A DNA stretch of 64,000 bases from Sagittula marina (lineage in GTDB: Bacteria > Pseudomonadota > Alphaproteobacteria > Rhodobacterales > Rhodobacteraceae), in NCBI RefSeq assembly GCF_014196795.1, contig NZ_JACIEJ010000002.1, positions 1 through 64,000 of the forward strand. Reading direction: 5' to 3'. A program made the position numbers and the translations under genes. Below the pieces are notes generated by a model. That model was not told the DNA's origin. It searched no databases and saw only the letters and a program-made list of their open reading frames with translations. Below are positions 35,490-43,068 of this stretch, piece by piece. Position 1 is the first letter of the stretch; each line of letters starts with the position of its first letter.

Positions 35490-36452
35490 GTGGGGAAAAA
35501 CTTGGTGCCTACGCGGCAAATCGTTATTGAAGATGTTACACTTCGCCATACACATTCTTCCGATATTTCCCTTCCAAATTGGGTTTTCGCGGGTGGCGAT
35601 GGTGAGGTGCGCGATATCTGGGAAGTCGCCGTAACCCATCGACATGGTCGTCTACCTTCTTCCCGTCATGATTACTTCTTCGCTACTGAGAACGAGGCCA
35701 AAGAATTTGCCGAAAAAATTCTGAAAAATGGTTGCATGTTTAACGATGCGTCGATGAGTTATATCCAAAAAAAAAGAATGGTAAGGCTAATCATTGATGG
35801 GTTTGCCGGCGGCAAATGCCCAAGCCCCAAAATTACTAGGTCGTCTCTGCCTACGGCAATCACGATGAAGGCTGGATTATCTCAAGGCGAAGGGCAACCT
35901 AGTGCAGAAATCTTAGAAAACCTCGGTGCCACCCGAGTTGAGCAGCTTCAGTCGGAATTTGGAGAGGTTTGGTGGGCGGCTGCCGAGTTCGAATACTGTC
36001 AAATAAACCTCCCTTATAGCTCTCTCGCATTTATTGCTTCTGGGTATCATTTTTACCTCTTCGTCGCGGAAAACTATTTTCAAGCAGGATACCTGCTGCG
36101 TGACTTGGAGCAGTTAGCGACAAGTGTTGAGCAAGATGCAGTGCACTTAGAGAAAATGCGGGATTCCGCAAAGAAAAAGAGCGGCGATTCTTCTACGAGA
36201 TTGCGTTCCAAGCGCCGCCAGAGTTTGTTGAAGGCGATCGAGCAGGTGGCGCATCGCAATCCGGACGTCGTAGGATTGGGCGAAAAACAAGTCCTGAAAT
36301 TAGCATTGCCGATAGCAAAAAGTGCTGACCCCAGGTTGTGGGGGCAAGGCAGCGGACAGGTTGAAGAGTACTTGGCGGAGATCCGTCGAGGCGAGGCGGG
36401 TAAGCGCGTTAAGGCTAGGTACGAGGCAATCTTTCAGAGGCCAACCGCTTAA
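35490..36452 (+). CDS. Hypothetical protein (320 aa), AT-richer cargo gene
   Basis: A 320-residue soluble protein with no domain I can name. It starts at GTG 35490, just after the integrase stop. The first half holds two likely alpha/beta regions (I-W-E-V-A-V-T-H-R-H-G-R-L and a central I-N-L-P-Y-S-S-L-A-F-I-A-S-G-Y-H-F-Y-L-F). The second half is helical and strongly basic, with K-K-K-S-G-D-S-S-T-R-L-R-S-K-R-R-Q-S, possibly nucleic-acid binding. Codon use is far less GC-biased than in the integrase or the chromosome, which points to recent arrival from another source. Its position as first cargo gene beside the integrase is typical of variable genes, sometimes defence genes, in such elements. 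Confidence 0.75.
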   Translation: MGKNLVPTRQIVIEDVTLRHTHSSDISLPNWVFAGGDGEVRDIWEVAVTHRHGRLPSSRHDYFFATENEAKEFAEKILKNGCMFNDASMSYIQKKRMVRLIIDGFAGGKCPSPKITRSSLPTAITMKAGLSQGEGQPSAEILENLGATRVEQLQSEFGEVWWAAAEFEYCQINLPYSSLAFIASGYHFYLFVAENYFQAGYLLRDLEQLATSVEQDAVHLEKMRDSAKKKSGDSSTRLRSKRRQSLLKAIEQVAHRNPDVVGLGEKQVLKLALPIAKSADPRLWGQGSGQVEEYLAEIRRGEAGKRVKARYEAIFQRPTA

Positions 36453-36594
36453 GGGGTTTCTCAAAAAGATGCTTGCCGCTTAATCGCTGTAGCCTATTGC
36501 GCAAACCGTTTAGGGGGCGGCGACAAAGGCTTATTTTACGCGACGCCAGCTGCCATCATGCCTTCAATTGCAGTACATTGGAGGCTAAAAAAAG

Positions 36595-36774
36595 ATGGCA
36601 CACACCTACCTTTCCGACACACAAGTCGCGGCGCGATACGGCGTACATCGGTCTTGGCCATGGCGTCGGGCAAAGCTTGATTCAACCTTTCCACAGCCGG
36701 TTGCCCTGACTCCCGGCTGTACACGGTGGAAACTTGCTGATCTTGAAAATTGGGAGGCACGGCAATCCGCCTAA
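36595..36774 (+). CDS. AlpA-like helix-turn-helix regulator (59 aa)
   Basis: A 59-residue protein, M-A-H-T-Y-L-S-D-T-Q-V-A-A-R-Y-G-V-H-R-S, with the layout of AlpA/excisionase-type winged helix proteins: the V-A-A-R-Y-G-V-H-R-S helix-turn-helix, F-P-Q-P-V-A-L-T-P-G as the wing, and R-W-K-L-A-D-L-E-N-W-E-A-R as the last helix. Such proteins switch on the integrase or act as excision directionality factors in P4-like elements. GGAGG lies ten bases before ATG 36595. A CCGCC...GGCGG hairpin just after the stop may end the transcript. It precedes the primase gene by 260 bp. Confidence 0.85.
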   Translation: MAHTYLSDTQVAARYGVHRSWPWRRAKLDSTFPQPVALTPGCTRWKLADLENWEARQSA

Positions 36775-37034
36775 CCTTAACCGCCACCCAAGAAAGGGGC
36801 GGCGGCTAGGTATAAAGTTTTCTTGGCTAGACACCCGAAAGCTATCCCACCCCGCCCAGCCTATCAACGACTAAGGCTGAAAATGGCATACAAAAATTCG
36901 GAAGAAACTCCCGATCTCACATCTTGCGAAAGTGGTTTGAACCGCGATTTCTCGATGTTCTATAGTTTTTTGGTTGCACGCAGAGTGCGAAGTTTATGCG
37001 CAGATTGTTGCCTCTCTAACTTGGGGGGAGAGTG

Positions 37035-37931
37035 ATGAACGCACGCGACCTCACCCAAATGCTGCGCGGCACGTGGCGTCGCCATTATGGCACCGCGCCG
37101 TGCCCTGTCTGCCAATCAGAACAACGTCCCGGGCAGAACGCCCTGACGCTTTCTGACGGCAACAAGGGGCTGCTGGCCCACTGCAAGAAATCCGATTGCG
37201 GGTTTCGTGACATCTTGGGGGCAGTTGGCGTCGCCCCCACGGCCCCCAAGGGATTTGCCCCGCCAGATCCAGCCCATCGCGCGCGACGTGAGGCGGAGGC
37301 CAAGCGCCGTGCAGCGCAGGCCAAGCGCCGTGCAGCGCAGGCCTGCGCAGTCTGGCACAAGGCGTTGCCGATCAGTGCGACCATCGCGGAAACCTATCTG
37401 CGCGGGCGGGGCATCACCTGCGCCTTGCCCGATACGCTGCGCTTTCACCCTGACTGCTGGCATGGGGCAACAGCGCGGCGGTATCCTGCTATGGTGGCCT
37501 TGATCGACTGGGGTGTAGACTTTGCGGTGCATCGAACATACCTGCGCGCTGATGGTTGCGGCAAAGCCGACGTCGACCCGTCCAGGGCCATGCTGGGGGC
37601 AGCATCTGGCGGCGCGGTCCGGTTGACGGATGAAGGCGGGCCGCTGGTGGTGGCCGAGGGCATCGAAACTGCACTGTCGCTCGCATCAGGGCTGTTGCAA
37701 CGCCCCGCGACCATTTGGGCGGCGCTGTCCACTTCCGGGCTGCGGGGCCTGAAAATCCCTTTTGAAACTGGGCGGCTGACCATTGCGCCCGATGGGGACA
37801 AAGCGGGCCGCACGGCGGCAATTGAGCTAGCCGAACGGGCGCACGCCTCTGGCTGGATCGTCTCGACCCTTCCCGTGCCGAATGGGCGCGACTGGAACGA
37901 CATTCTGATGATGAAAGGGGGCATGCCATGA
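37035..37931 (+). CDS. Toprim-domain primase-like protein of the element
   Basis: A 298-residue protein with a zinc-finger-like N-terminus (C-P-V-C near residues 17-20, then C-K-K-S-D-C), as in phage/P4 primases and the DUF7146 group, and a Toprim domain in the second half: L-V-V-A-E-G-I-E-T-A-L-S-L-A-S-G with the catalytic Glu, then T-I-A-P-D-G-D-K-A-G-R-T-A-A with the D-x-D motif. It probably primes DNA synthesis when the element is excised. A basic linker holds a 21-bp tandem duplication (E-A-K-R-R-A-A-Q repeated). ATG 37035 follows a GGGGGGAG site; GTG 37032 is an alternative. Its stop overlaps the next start (ATGA). Confidence 0.9.
   Translation: MNARDLTQMLRGTWRRHYGTAPCPVCQSEQRPGQNALTLSDGNKGLLAHCKKSDCGFRDILGAVGVAPTAPKGFAPPDPAHRARREAEAKRRAAQAKRRAAQACAVWHKALPISATIAETYLRGRGITCALPDTLRFHPDCWHGATARRYPAMVALIDWGVDFAVHRTYLRADGCGKADVDPSRAMLGAASGGAVRLTDEGGPLVVAEGIETALSLASGLLQRPATIWAALSTSGLRGLKIPFETGRLTIAPDGDKAGRTAAIELAERAHASGWIVSTLPVPNGRDWNDILMMKGGMP
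37299..37340 (+). repeat. 21-bp tandem duplication within the primase gene
   Basis: Two identical 21-bp units, starting GCCAAGCGCCGTGCAGCG, follow one another, adding seven residues (A-K-R-R-A-A-Q) to the linker. The copies show no difference, so the duplication is recent. Confidence 0.95.
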
Positions 37932-39412
37932 ACACCCCGCAACCAATCCCCTTTGCGCCCGAAGGCCCGCAACCGCTGGTGCGCGAAATAGCCTCCGGTG
38001 CCGCTTATCCGGTGGATCACCTTGGCCCACTGCGAGCGGCTGTCGAGGCGGTGCAGGCCCGCACGCAGGCCCCCGTAGCCATCCCGGCGGCATCGGCTCT
38101 CACGGTGGCGTCGCTGGCGGTGCAGGGCTTTGCCGATGTCGAAACGCTGGGCGGTGCGCGTCCTTTGTCTCTATTCGCCTTGACCATCGCGCGCAGCGGT
38201 GAACGCAAAAGCAGTTGTGACGCGCCCTTGATGGCGGCATTGCGCGACCATGAGCGCGAACAAAGCCGCGCTCGTGCCGATGCTGTCACCTGCTGGCAAA
38301 ATACACATGCGCTGTGGAAGGGGGAGCGCGATCGGATCTTGGGTAAGATTCGCAATGGCGGGAGTGAAATTAGAACTGCCGCGCAGGCTGATCTTAAGGC
38401 TTTGGGGGGCGAACCAAGCGCCCCGCTTTCGCAAGACCGTACCGTAACTGAGCCGACCTTCGAGGGTTTAACCAAACTCTTTGCTGAGGGTCAGCCATCT
38501 CTCGGTATCTTTTCCGATGAGGGAGGACAGTTTCTAGGTGGTCACGCAATGAACAGAGATAATCGCACGAAAACTCTCGCCGCTTTCAACGACCTGTGGC
38601 AGGGCAATCCGATACGTCGCACAAGAGCAGGGGATGGGCATGCCGTTTTTTTTGGCCGCAGGCTCGCGGTTCATCTGATGGTTCAGCCCAGCGTGGCGTA
38701 TGATTTTCTGGCTGATGCAATGACGGTGGATACCGGCTTCCTACCGCGATTTCTCGTTTGTGAGCCACCGAGCACCATCGGTACGCGGTTATACAGGGAG
38801 GTCGACATGGCTTGCCAGGCTATAGGTCAATTTGAATGCCGCCTACGGAAGATACTAAATGCGCCGATGCCTTTGATGGACGACAATCAATCCTTGGATC
38901 CCCGTGGGCTGAAACTCTCCATGGAAGCCAAGTTTCGGCTGATTGAGTTTGCCAACGAAGTAGAGGTGGCCCAAGCGCCAGGACGAGACTTCGACAGCAT
39001 TTCAGGCTACGCATCGAAGGCTGCTGAACAAGCGGCTCGTATATCGGGCGTATTGACACTGTGGAGCCACCTCGACGCCAAGGAAGTTTCGGCTACCACG
39101 ATGGTTCATGGGATTGAGCTGGCCCGGTATTATCTTTCCGAAGCGCTCAGGTTGACTGCCGCAGCACGGGTATCACCGCAGATCAGAAAAGCTGAGAAAC
39201 TACGAAAGTGGCTAATCGAAGAATGCGAGTACGATCACGTGACAGTTCGGGACATGATGCGTTTCGGGCCTAGCGGAATGCGTGAGAGGCCTCAAATTAA
39301 AGAGTCGGCCGGCGTACTGGAACAACATGGGTGGTTGATACGGCTGCCAGAGGGAACAACCATTCGCGGGTCCGCCAGAAAGGAGTGTTGGCGCATCTGC
39401 AGGAGTGGCTAG
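37928..39412 (+). CDS. DUF3987 (YfjI-type) replication-associated protein
   Basis: A 494-residue DUF3987 protein, the usual partner of Toprim primases in integrated elements and prophages. The S-L-F-A-L-T-I-A-R-S-G-E-R-K-S-S stretch at about residues 79-94 is a degenerate Walker-A-like region, G-I-F-S-D-E-G-G-Q-F-L-G-G-H is the Walker-B-like segment, and T-L-A-A-F-N-D-L-W-Q-G follows. It may act as a helicase or loader with the primase. Codon use changes near 38330: the first part is GC-rich like the primase, the rest less so, which suggests a recombinant gene. It overlaps the primase stop by four bases and is followed by a large inverted repeat. Confidence 0.88.
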   Translation: MNTPQPIPFAPEGPQPLVREIASGAAYPVDHLGPLRAAVEAVQARTQAPVAIPAASALTVASLAVQGFADVETLGGARPLSLFALTIARSGERKSSCDAPLMAALRDHEREQSRARADAVTCWQNTHALWKGERDRILGKIRNGGSEIRTAAQADLKALGGEPSAPLSQDRTVTEPTFEGLTKLFAEGQPSLGIFSDEGGQFLGGHAMNRDNRTKTLAAFNDLWQGNPIRRTRAGDGHAVFFGRRLAVHLMVQPSVAYDFLADAMTVDTGFLPRFLVCEPPSTIGTRLYREVDMACQAIGQFECRLRKILNAPMPLMDDNQSLDPRGLKLSMEAKFRLIEFANEVEVAQAPGRDFDSISGYASKAAEQAARISGVLTLWSHLDAKEVSATTMVHGIELARYYLSEALRLTAAARVSPQIRKAEKLRKWLIEECEYDHVTVRDMMRFGPSGMRERPQIKESAGVLEQHGWLIRLPEGTTIRGSARKECWRICRSG

Positions 39413-39419
39413 TACTACA

Positions 39420-39479
39420 GCGACAACCGCGACACCCGCGACAAACCTCTAATTTTGTCGCGGGTGTCGCGGTTGTCGC
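39420..39479. repeat. Perfect 26-bp inverted repeat with 8-bp spacer
   Basis: The arm 39420-39445 is the exact reverse complement of 39454-39479. Each arm is itself built of three CGCGACA-like steps. On RNA it would form a very stable hairpin; it lies between the replication genes and the methyltransferase operon. It could be a terminator (T-rich loop, no long T run after the stem), a transcription insulator or an origin-type structure. Confidence 0.9.
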
Positions 39480-39655
39480 AAACCAAAGACGACGGTGTGG
39501 GCAGGCCGTTAGATACCCTAAGAGAAGTAGTCCGGTGTGAGTACTGTTGGGCGACACGCCATGCAGTGTATGGATCACGGGTGAAACTCAAGCTAAAGGT
39601 GAACGTCTCTGCTGGCATCTGGTATCGAAAACTACTAAATTATGAGGCCGATTGA

Positions 39656-42406
39656 ATGAACCCCGTTGAAATCGAGCAGGCCATTTCCGACCTCGCTGAG
39701 GCCCCCTTTGATGCGGCGGAATTTCCCTATGCCTTCCTTGAGGCCTTTGGGCGCAAGGCGACTGAGATCAAGAAGCTGCGCAAGGGCGACACCAACAAGT
39801 CGGACCTTGGCGGGGTTCTGCAACGCAACAATATTCACATGGCAACCTGCGCGCCTGGCGAAGTCTCCCAGACCCTCGCCGCGCTGAAGGACAGCCCCGC
39901 CACGACCAAACACAAGGCCAAGTTCATCCTCGCCACGGACGGCCAGACCTTCGAGGCCGAAGACCTGATCGGCGGCGACACCGTGGCCTGCGCCTACAAG
40001 GACTTCCCCGATAGCTTTGGTGTCTTCCTTCCCCTCGCGGGCATCTCGACCGTCAAGCAGATCAAGGAAAGCGCCTTTGACATCAAGGCGACGGGCCGCC
40101 TGAACCGCCTCTATGTCGAGCTGCTGAAGGACAACCCCGATTGGGGCAAAGCCGAACGTCGGCACGACATGAACCATTTCATGGCGCGGCTGATCTTCTG
40201 CTTCTTCGCGGAAGATACCGACATTTTCACCACCGCCGATCTGTTCACCGGCACGATCGACCGCATGTCGAACCGCGACGGCACCAACACACATGAGGTC
40301 ATAGCCGAGATTTTCCGCGCGATGAACGTGGCGACCAAGGACCGCGCGAGCGCCAACCTGCCCCGCTGGGCCGATGCCTTCCCCTATGTGAACGGCGGGC
40401 TGTTTTCCGGTTCGACCGAGGTGCCGCGCTTCTCCAAGATTGCGCAGCGCTATCTCAGCCATATCGGCGGGCTGGACTGGACCAAGATCAACCCCGACAT
40501 CTTCGGCTCGATGATCCAGGCGGTCGCGGATGAGGGCGAACGCTCTGTCTTGGGCATGCACTACACCTCCGTGCCGAACATCCTGAAGGTGCTGAACCCG
40601 CTCTTCCTCGATGACCTGAACGCTGCGCTTGAGGAGGCGGGCGACAATGCCCGCAAGCTACTGAATCTGCGGAACCGCATCGCCAAGATCAGGGTGTTCG
40701 ATCCGGCCTGCGGGTCGGGCAACTTCCTTGTCATCGCCTACAAGCAGCTCCGTGCGATCGAGGCCGAGATCAACCGCCGCCGGGGCGAGGCTGATCGCAA
40801 GACGGACATCCCCCTGACCAACTTCCGCGGCATCGAGATCCGGGATTTCTCGGCCGAGATTGCCCGGCTGGCGCTGATCATCGCGGAATACCAATGCGAC
40901 GTGACCTATCGGGGTCAGAAGGAAGCGCTGGCCGAGTTCCTGCCGCTGGACAGTCAGAACTGGATCACATGTGGTAACGCGCTGCGGTTGGATTGGTTGG
41001 CGATCTGTCCCCCAACTGGTACGGGCGTGAAGGTGAAAGCGGACGATCTGTTTCAGACACCACTGGATCAGGCACAGATCGACTTTGAGAACGAAGGCGG
41101 GGAGACGTATATCTGCGGGAACCCACCCTATCTTGGCTCGACTTGGCAAAGCAAAGAGCAGAAAGAGGATTTGCAGCGCATTTTCGGTGGTCGAACCAAG
41201 GGTTGGAAGTCCCTCGACTATGTCGGGGGGTGGTTTATGAAAGCCGCTGACTACGGGTTACACACGCCAACAGTTTCCGCTTTTGTGTCCACAAATTCAA
41301 TATGCCAAGGCCAACAAGTTCCTATTTTATGGCCCCTTATTTTCGCCACCGGCCACGAAATTTCTTTTGCCCATACTTCTTTCAAGTGGATGAATCTCGC
41401 CAGTCACAATGCTGGTGTCACTGTGGCTATCATTGCAATCTCTAATGAGCCAAAATCGTCACGCCAGTTGTACACCCTCAATGATGCCGGAGAGACTGTT
41501 CTCAAGGAAGCGGGAAATATCAACCCGTACTTGGTATCTTCTGAAAACATAGTGATCCAGAAACGTAGCAAGCCAATATCATCTCTTTCGGAGATGACAT
41601 TCGGTAGCAAGCCTGTGGATGGCGGCAATCTTCTTCTATCTTCCGAGGAGATACGCGACCTGAAACTCACGGATCAACAACAAGATAAGTTCATAAAGCC
41701 CATCCTTGGCTCCGCAGAATTTATTCGCGGGCAACAACGTTACTGCATTTGGATATCTGACAGTGATCGCAAAGATGCGATGCTTATACCGACCATATCA
41801 GATCGAATTCACGCTGTGAAAGCCATGAGGCTAGCGAGCCCGAAATCTGCTACGGTTGAAACTGCTGACGTTCCGCATCGCTTTGGTGAGGTGAGGCAGG
41901 TCGGAAATGAAACGGTTATTATAGTGCCAAGTGTTTCATCTGAAGTTAGGGAGTTCCTTCCTGTTGGATTTTGCGAGGCTGGAACGATTGTAACGAACCT
42001 TTCTTTTGCAGTTTTTAATGCTGAGCTTTGGAATCTATCGATCGTTGCATCGCGGCTTCACTTGAATTGGGTTGCTACGGTATGTGGTAAGATGAAAACG
42101 GATTATCGTTACTCCAATACCCTTGGCTGGAACACCTTCCCCGTCCCCAAACTGACTGAGAAAAACCGTGAAGACCTGACCCGTTGCGCCGAAGACATCC
42201 TTCTGGCGCGCGAGGCGCATTTCCCGGCCACCATTGCGGACCTCTACGACCCCGAAAAAATGCCTGCCAACCTCCGCGCGGCCCATCACCGCAACGACGA
42301 GACCCTAGAACGCATCTACATCGGTCGCCGCTTCAAAAACGACACCGAACGCCTCGAAAAGCTCTTCGACATGTACACCAAGATGACGACGAAGGTGTCG
42401 GCGTGA
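39656..42406 (+). CDS. Class I adenine-specific DNA methyltransferase, MmeI-like family
   Basis: A 916-residue N6-adenine methyltransferase. The region before residue 340 has the helical spacer typical of MmeI-type proteins (F-D-I-K-A-T-G-R-L-N-R-L-Y, N-H-F-M-A-R-L-I-F-C-F-F-A-E-D-T). Motif I is F-D-P-A-C-G-S-G-N-F-L at about 348-358 and motif IV is N-P-P-Y at 489-492. A target-recognition part follows, and a conserved C-terminal helical block ends the protein. No clear PD-(D/E)xK nuclease motif is seen at the N-terminus, unlike MmeI itself, so cleavage is probably provided by the downstream nuclease. DNA from about 41090 to 42115, the recognition part, is distinctly AT-richer than the rest. 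The stop overlaps the next start (GTGA). Confidence 0.92.
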   Translation: MNPVEIEQAISDLAEAPFDAAEFPYAFLEAFGRKATEIKKLRKGDTNKSDLGGVLQRNNIHMATCAPGEVSQTLAALKDSPATTKHKAKFILATDGQTFEAEDLIGGDTVACAYKDFPDSFGVFLPLAGISTVKQIKESAFDIKATGRLNRLYVELLKDNPDWGKAERRHDMNHFMARLIFCFFAEDTDIFTTADLFTGTIDRMSNRDGTNTHEVIAEIFRAMNVATKDRASANLPRWADAFPYVNGGLFSGSTEVPRFSKIAQRYLSHIGGLDWTKINPDIFGSMIQAVADEGERSVLGMHYTSVPNILKVLNPLFLDDLNAALEEAGDNARKLLNLRNRIAKIRVFDPACGSGNFLVIAYKQLRAIEAEINRRRGEADRKTDIPLTNFRGIEIRDFSAEIARLALIIAEYQCDVTYRGQKEALAEFLPLDSQNWITCGNALRLDWLAICPPTGTGVKVKADDLFQTPLDQAQIDFENEGGETYICGNPPYLGSTWQSKEQKEDLQRIFGGRTKGWKSLDYVGGWFMKAADYGLHTPTVSAFVSTNSICQGQQVPILWPLIFATGHEISFAHTSFKWMNLASHNAGVTVAIIAISNEPKSSRQLYTLNDAGETVLKEAGNINPYLVSSENIVIQKRSKPISSLSEMTFGSKPVDGGNLLLSSEEIRDLKLTDQQQDKFIKPILGSAEFIRGQQRYCIWISDSDRKDAMLIPTISDRIHAVKAMRLASPKSATVETADVPHRFGEVRQVGNETVIIVPSVSSEVREFLPVGFCEAGTIVTNLSFAVFNAELWNLSIVASRLHLNWVATVCGKMKTDYRYSNTLGWNTFPVPKLTEKNREDLTRCAEDILLAREAHFPATIADLYDPEKMPANLRAAHHRNDETLERIYIGRRFKNDTERLEKLFDMYTKMTTKVSA

Positions 42407-43068
42407 TAGAAGCTTTAATCGGTTTGGTAGGCGTCGTCGTCGGTAGTTTTCTTACTATCTCCAAAGATAGCTATGCCGCGTGGCGTCAGCGTAGAATGGA
42501 GGGATCTTATTCGGCTGTTAGATTGGTCTTCATTCTGCATGAGTACGCTGACAACTGCGTGGATGTGGTTCAAGATGACGGTACGAGCGAAGGCCGCCCA
42601 GCTGGCCGGACCCAAAGCGGCGAAGAGTATCATCAGGCTCAAGTTCAGCCCCCGGAGCCACCCGCTTTCCCTAGTGACATAGCGTGGCGTAGTCTACCGA
42701 ATGATCTTATGCATCAAGTCTTGGGGCTCCCCAACAAGGCAAGGACGACTGATCGATATATTTCCGGACAATCCGAGTACGTCGCATTTCCTCCAGACTA
42801 CGCCGAGTTTTTTGACGCAAGGCAGGAGGGTTATGCCAAGCTCGGATATGATGCCTTAGTGTTGGCCGAAAAACTTTCTGAAGAGTATGGCATAGCAGAT
42901 ACACACAAAGCGGATCTGGGATTTGAGTGGGACGCAAAAGCCTTCTTGCTTGAAAAAATTGAAGAATTTTCATCGCGCCGCAAGGAGCAAGAGGCGCGAA
43001 GTTCGGTCATATTCGATGTGCCGCCTCATTTCCCACCTGCTCTAGAGAATAGTTCGAATGACAAATAA
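42403..43068 (+). CDS. Membrane-anchored hypothetical protein of the restriction-like operon
   Basis: A 221-residue protein of unknown family. It starts at GTG 42403 within the methyltransferase stop codon. Its first 20 residues (I-E-A-L-I-G-L-V-G-V-V-V-G-S-F-L) form one hydrophobic helix, followed by a basic stretch (W-R-Q-R-R-M), so it should be anchored with the bulk in the cytoplasm. The rest is acidic, with a Pro-rich segment near residues 75-90, and ends in a charged helix. Base composition is AT-richer than the genes on either side, matching the recognition part of the methyltransferase. Its stop overlaps the helicase start by 11 bp. It may tether the system, regulate it, or be a passenger. 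Confidence 0.75.
   Translation: MIEALIGLVGVVVGSFLTISKDSYAAWRQRRMEGSYSAVRLVFILHEYADNCVDVVQDDGTSEGRPAGRTQSGEEYHQAQVQPPEPPAFPSDIAWRSLPNDLMHQVLGLPNKARTTDRYISGQSEYVAFPPDYAEFFDARQEGYAKLGYDALVLAEKLSEEYGIADTHKADLGFEWDAKAFLLEKIEEFSSRRKEQEARSSVIFDVPPHFPPALENSSNDK

Noticed and set aside
39656-40700. PD-(D/E)xK nuclease at the methyltransferase N-terminus as in MmeI
   Set aside because: No D...(D/E)xK arrangement could be placed with confidence; cleavage is better explained by the GIY-YIG protein.
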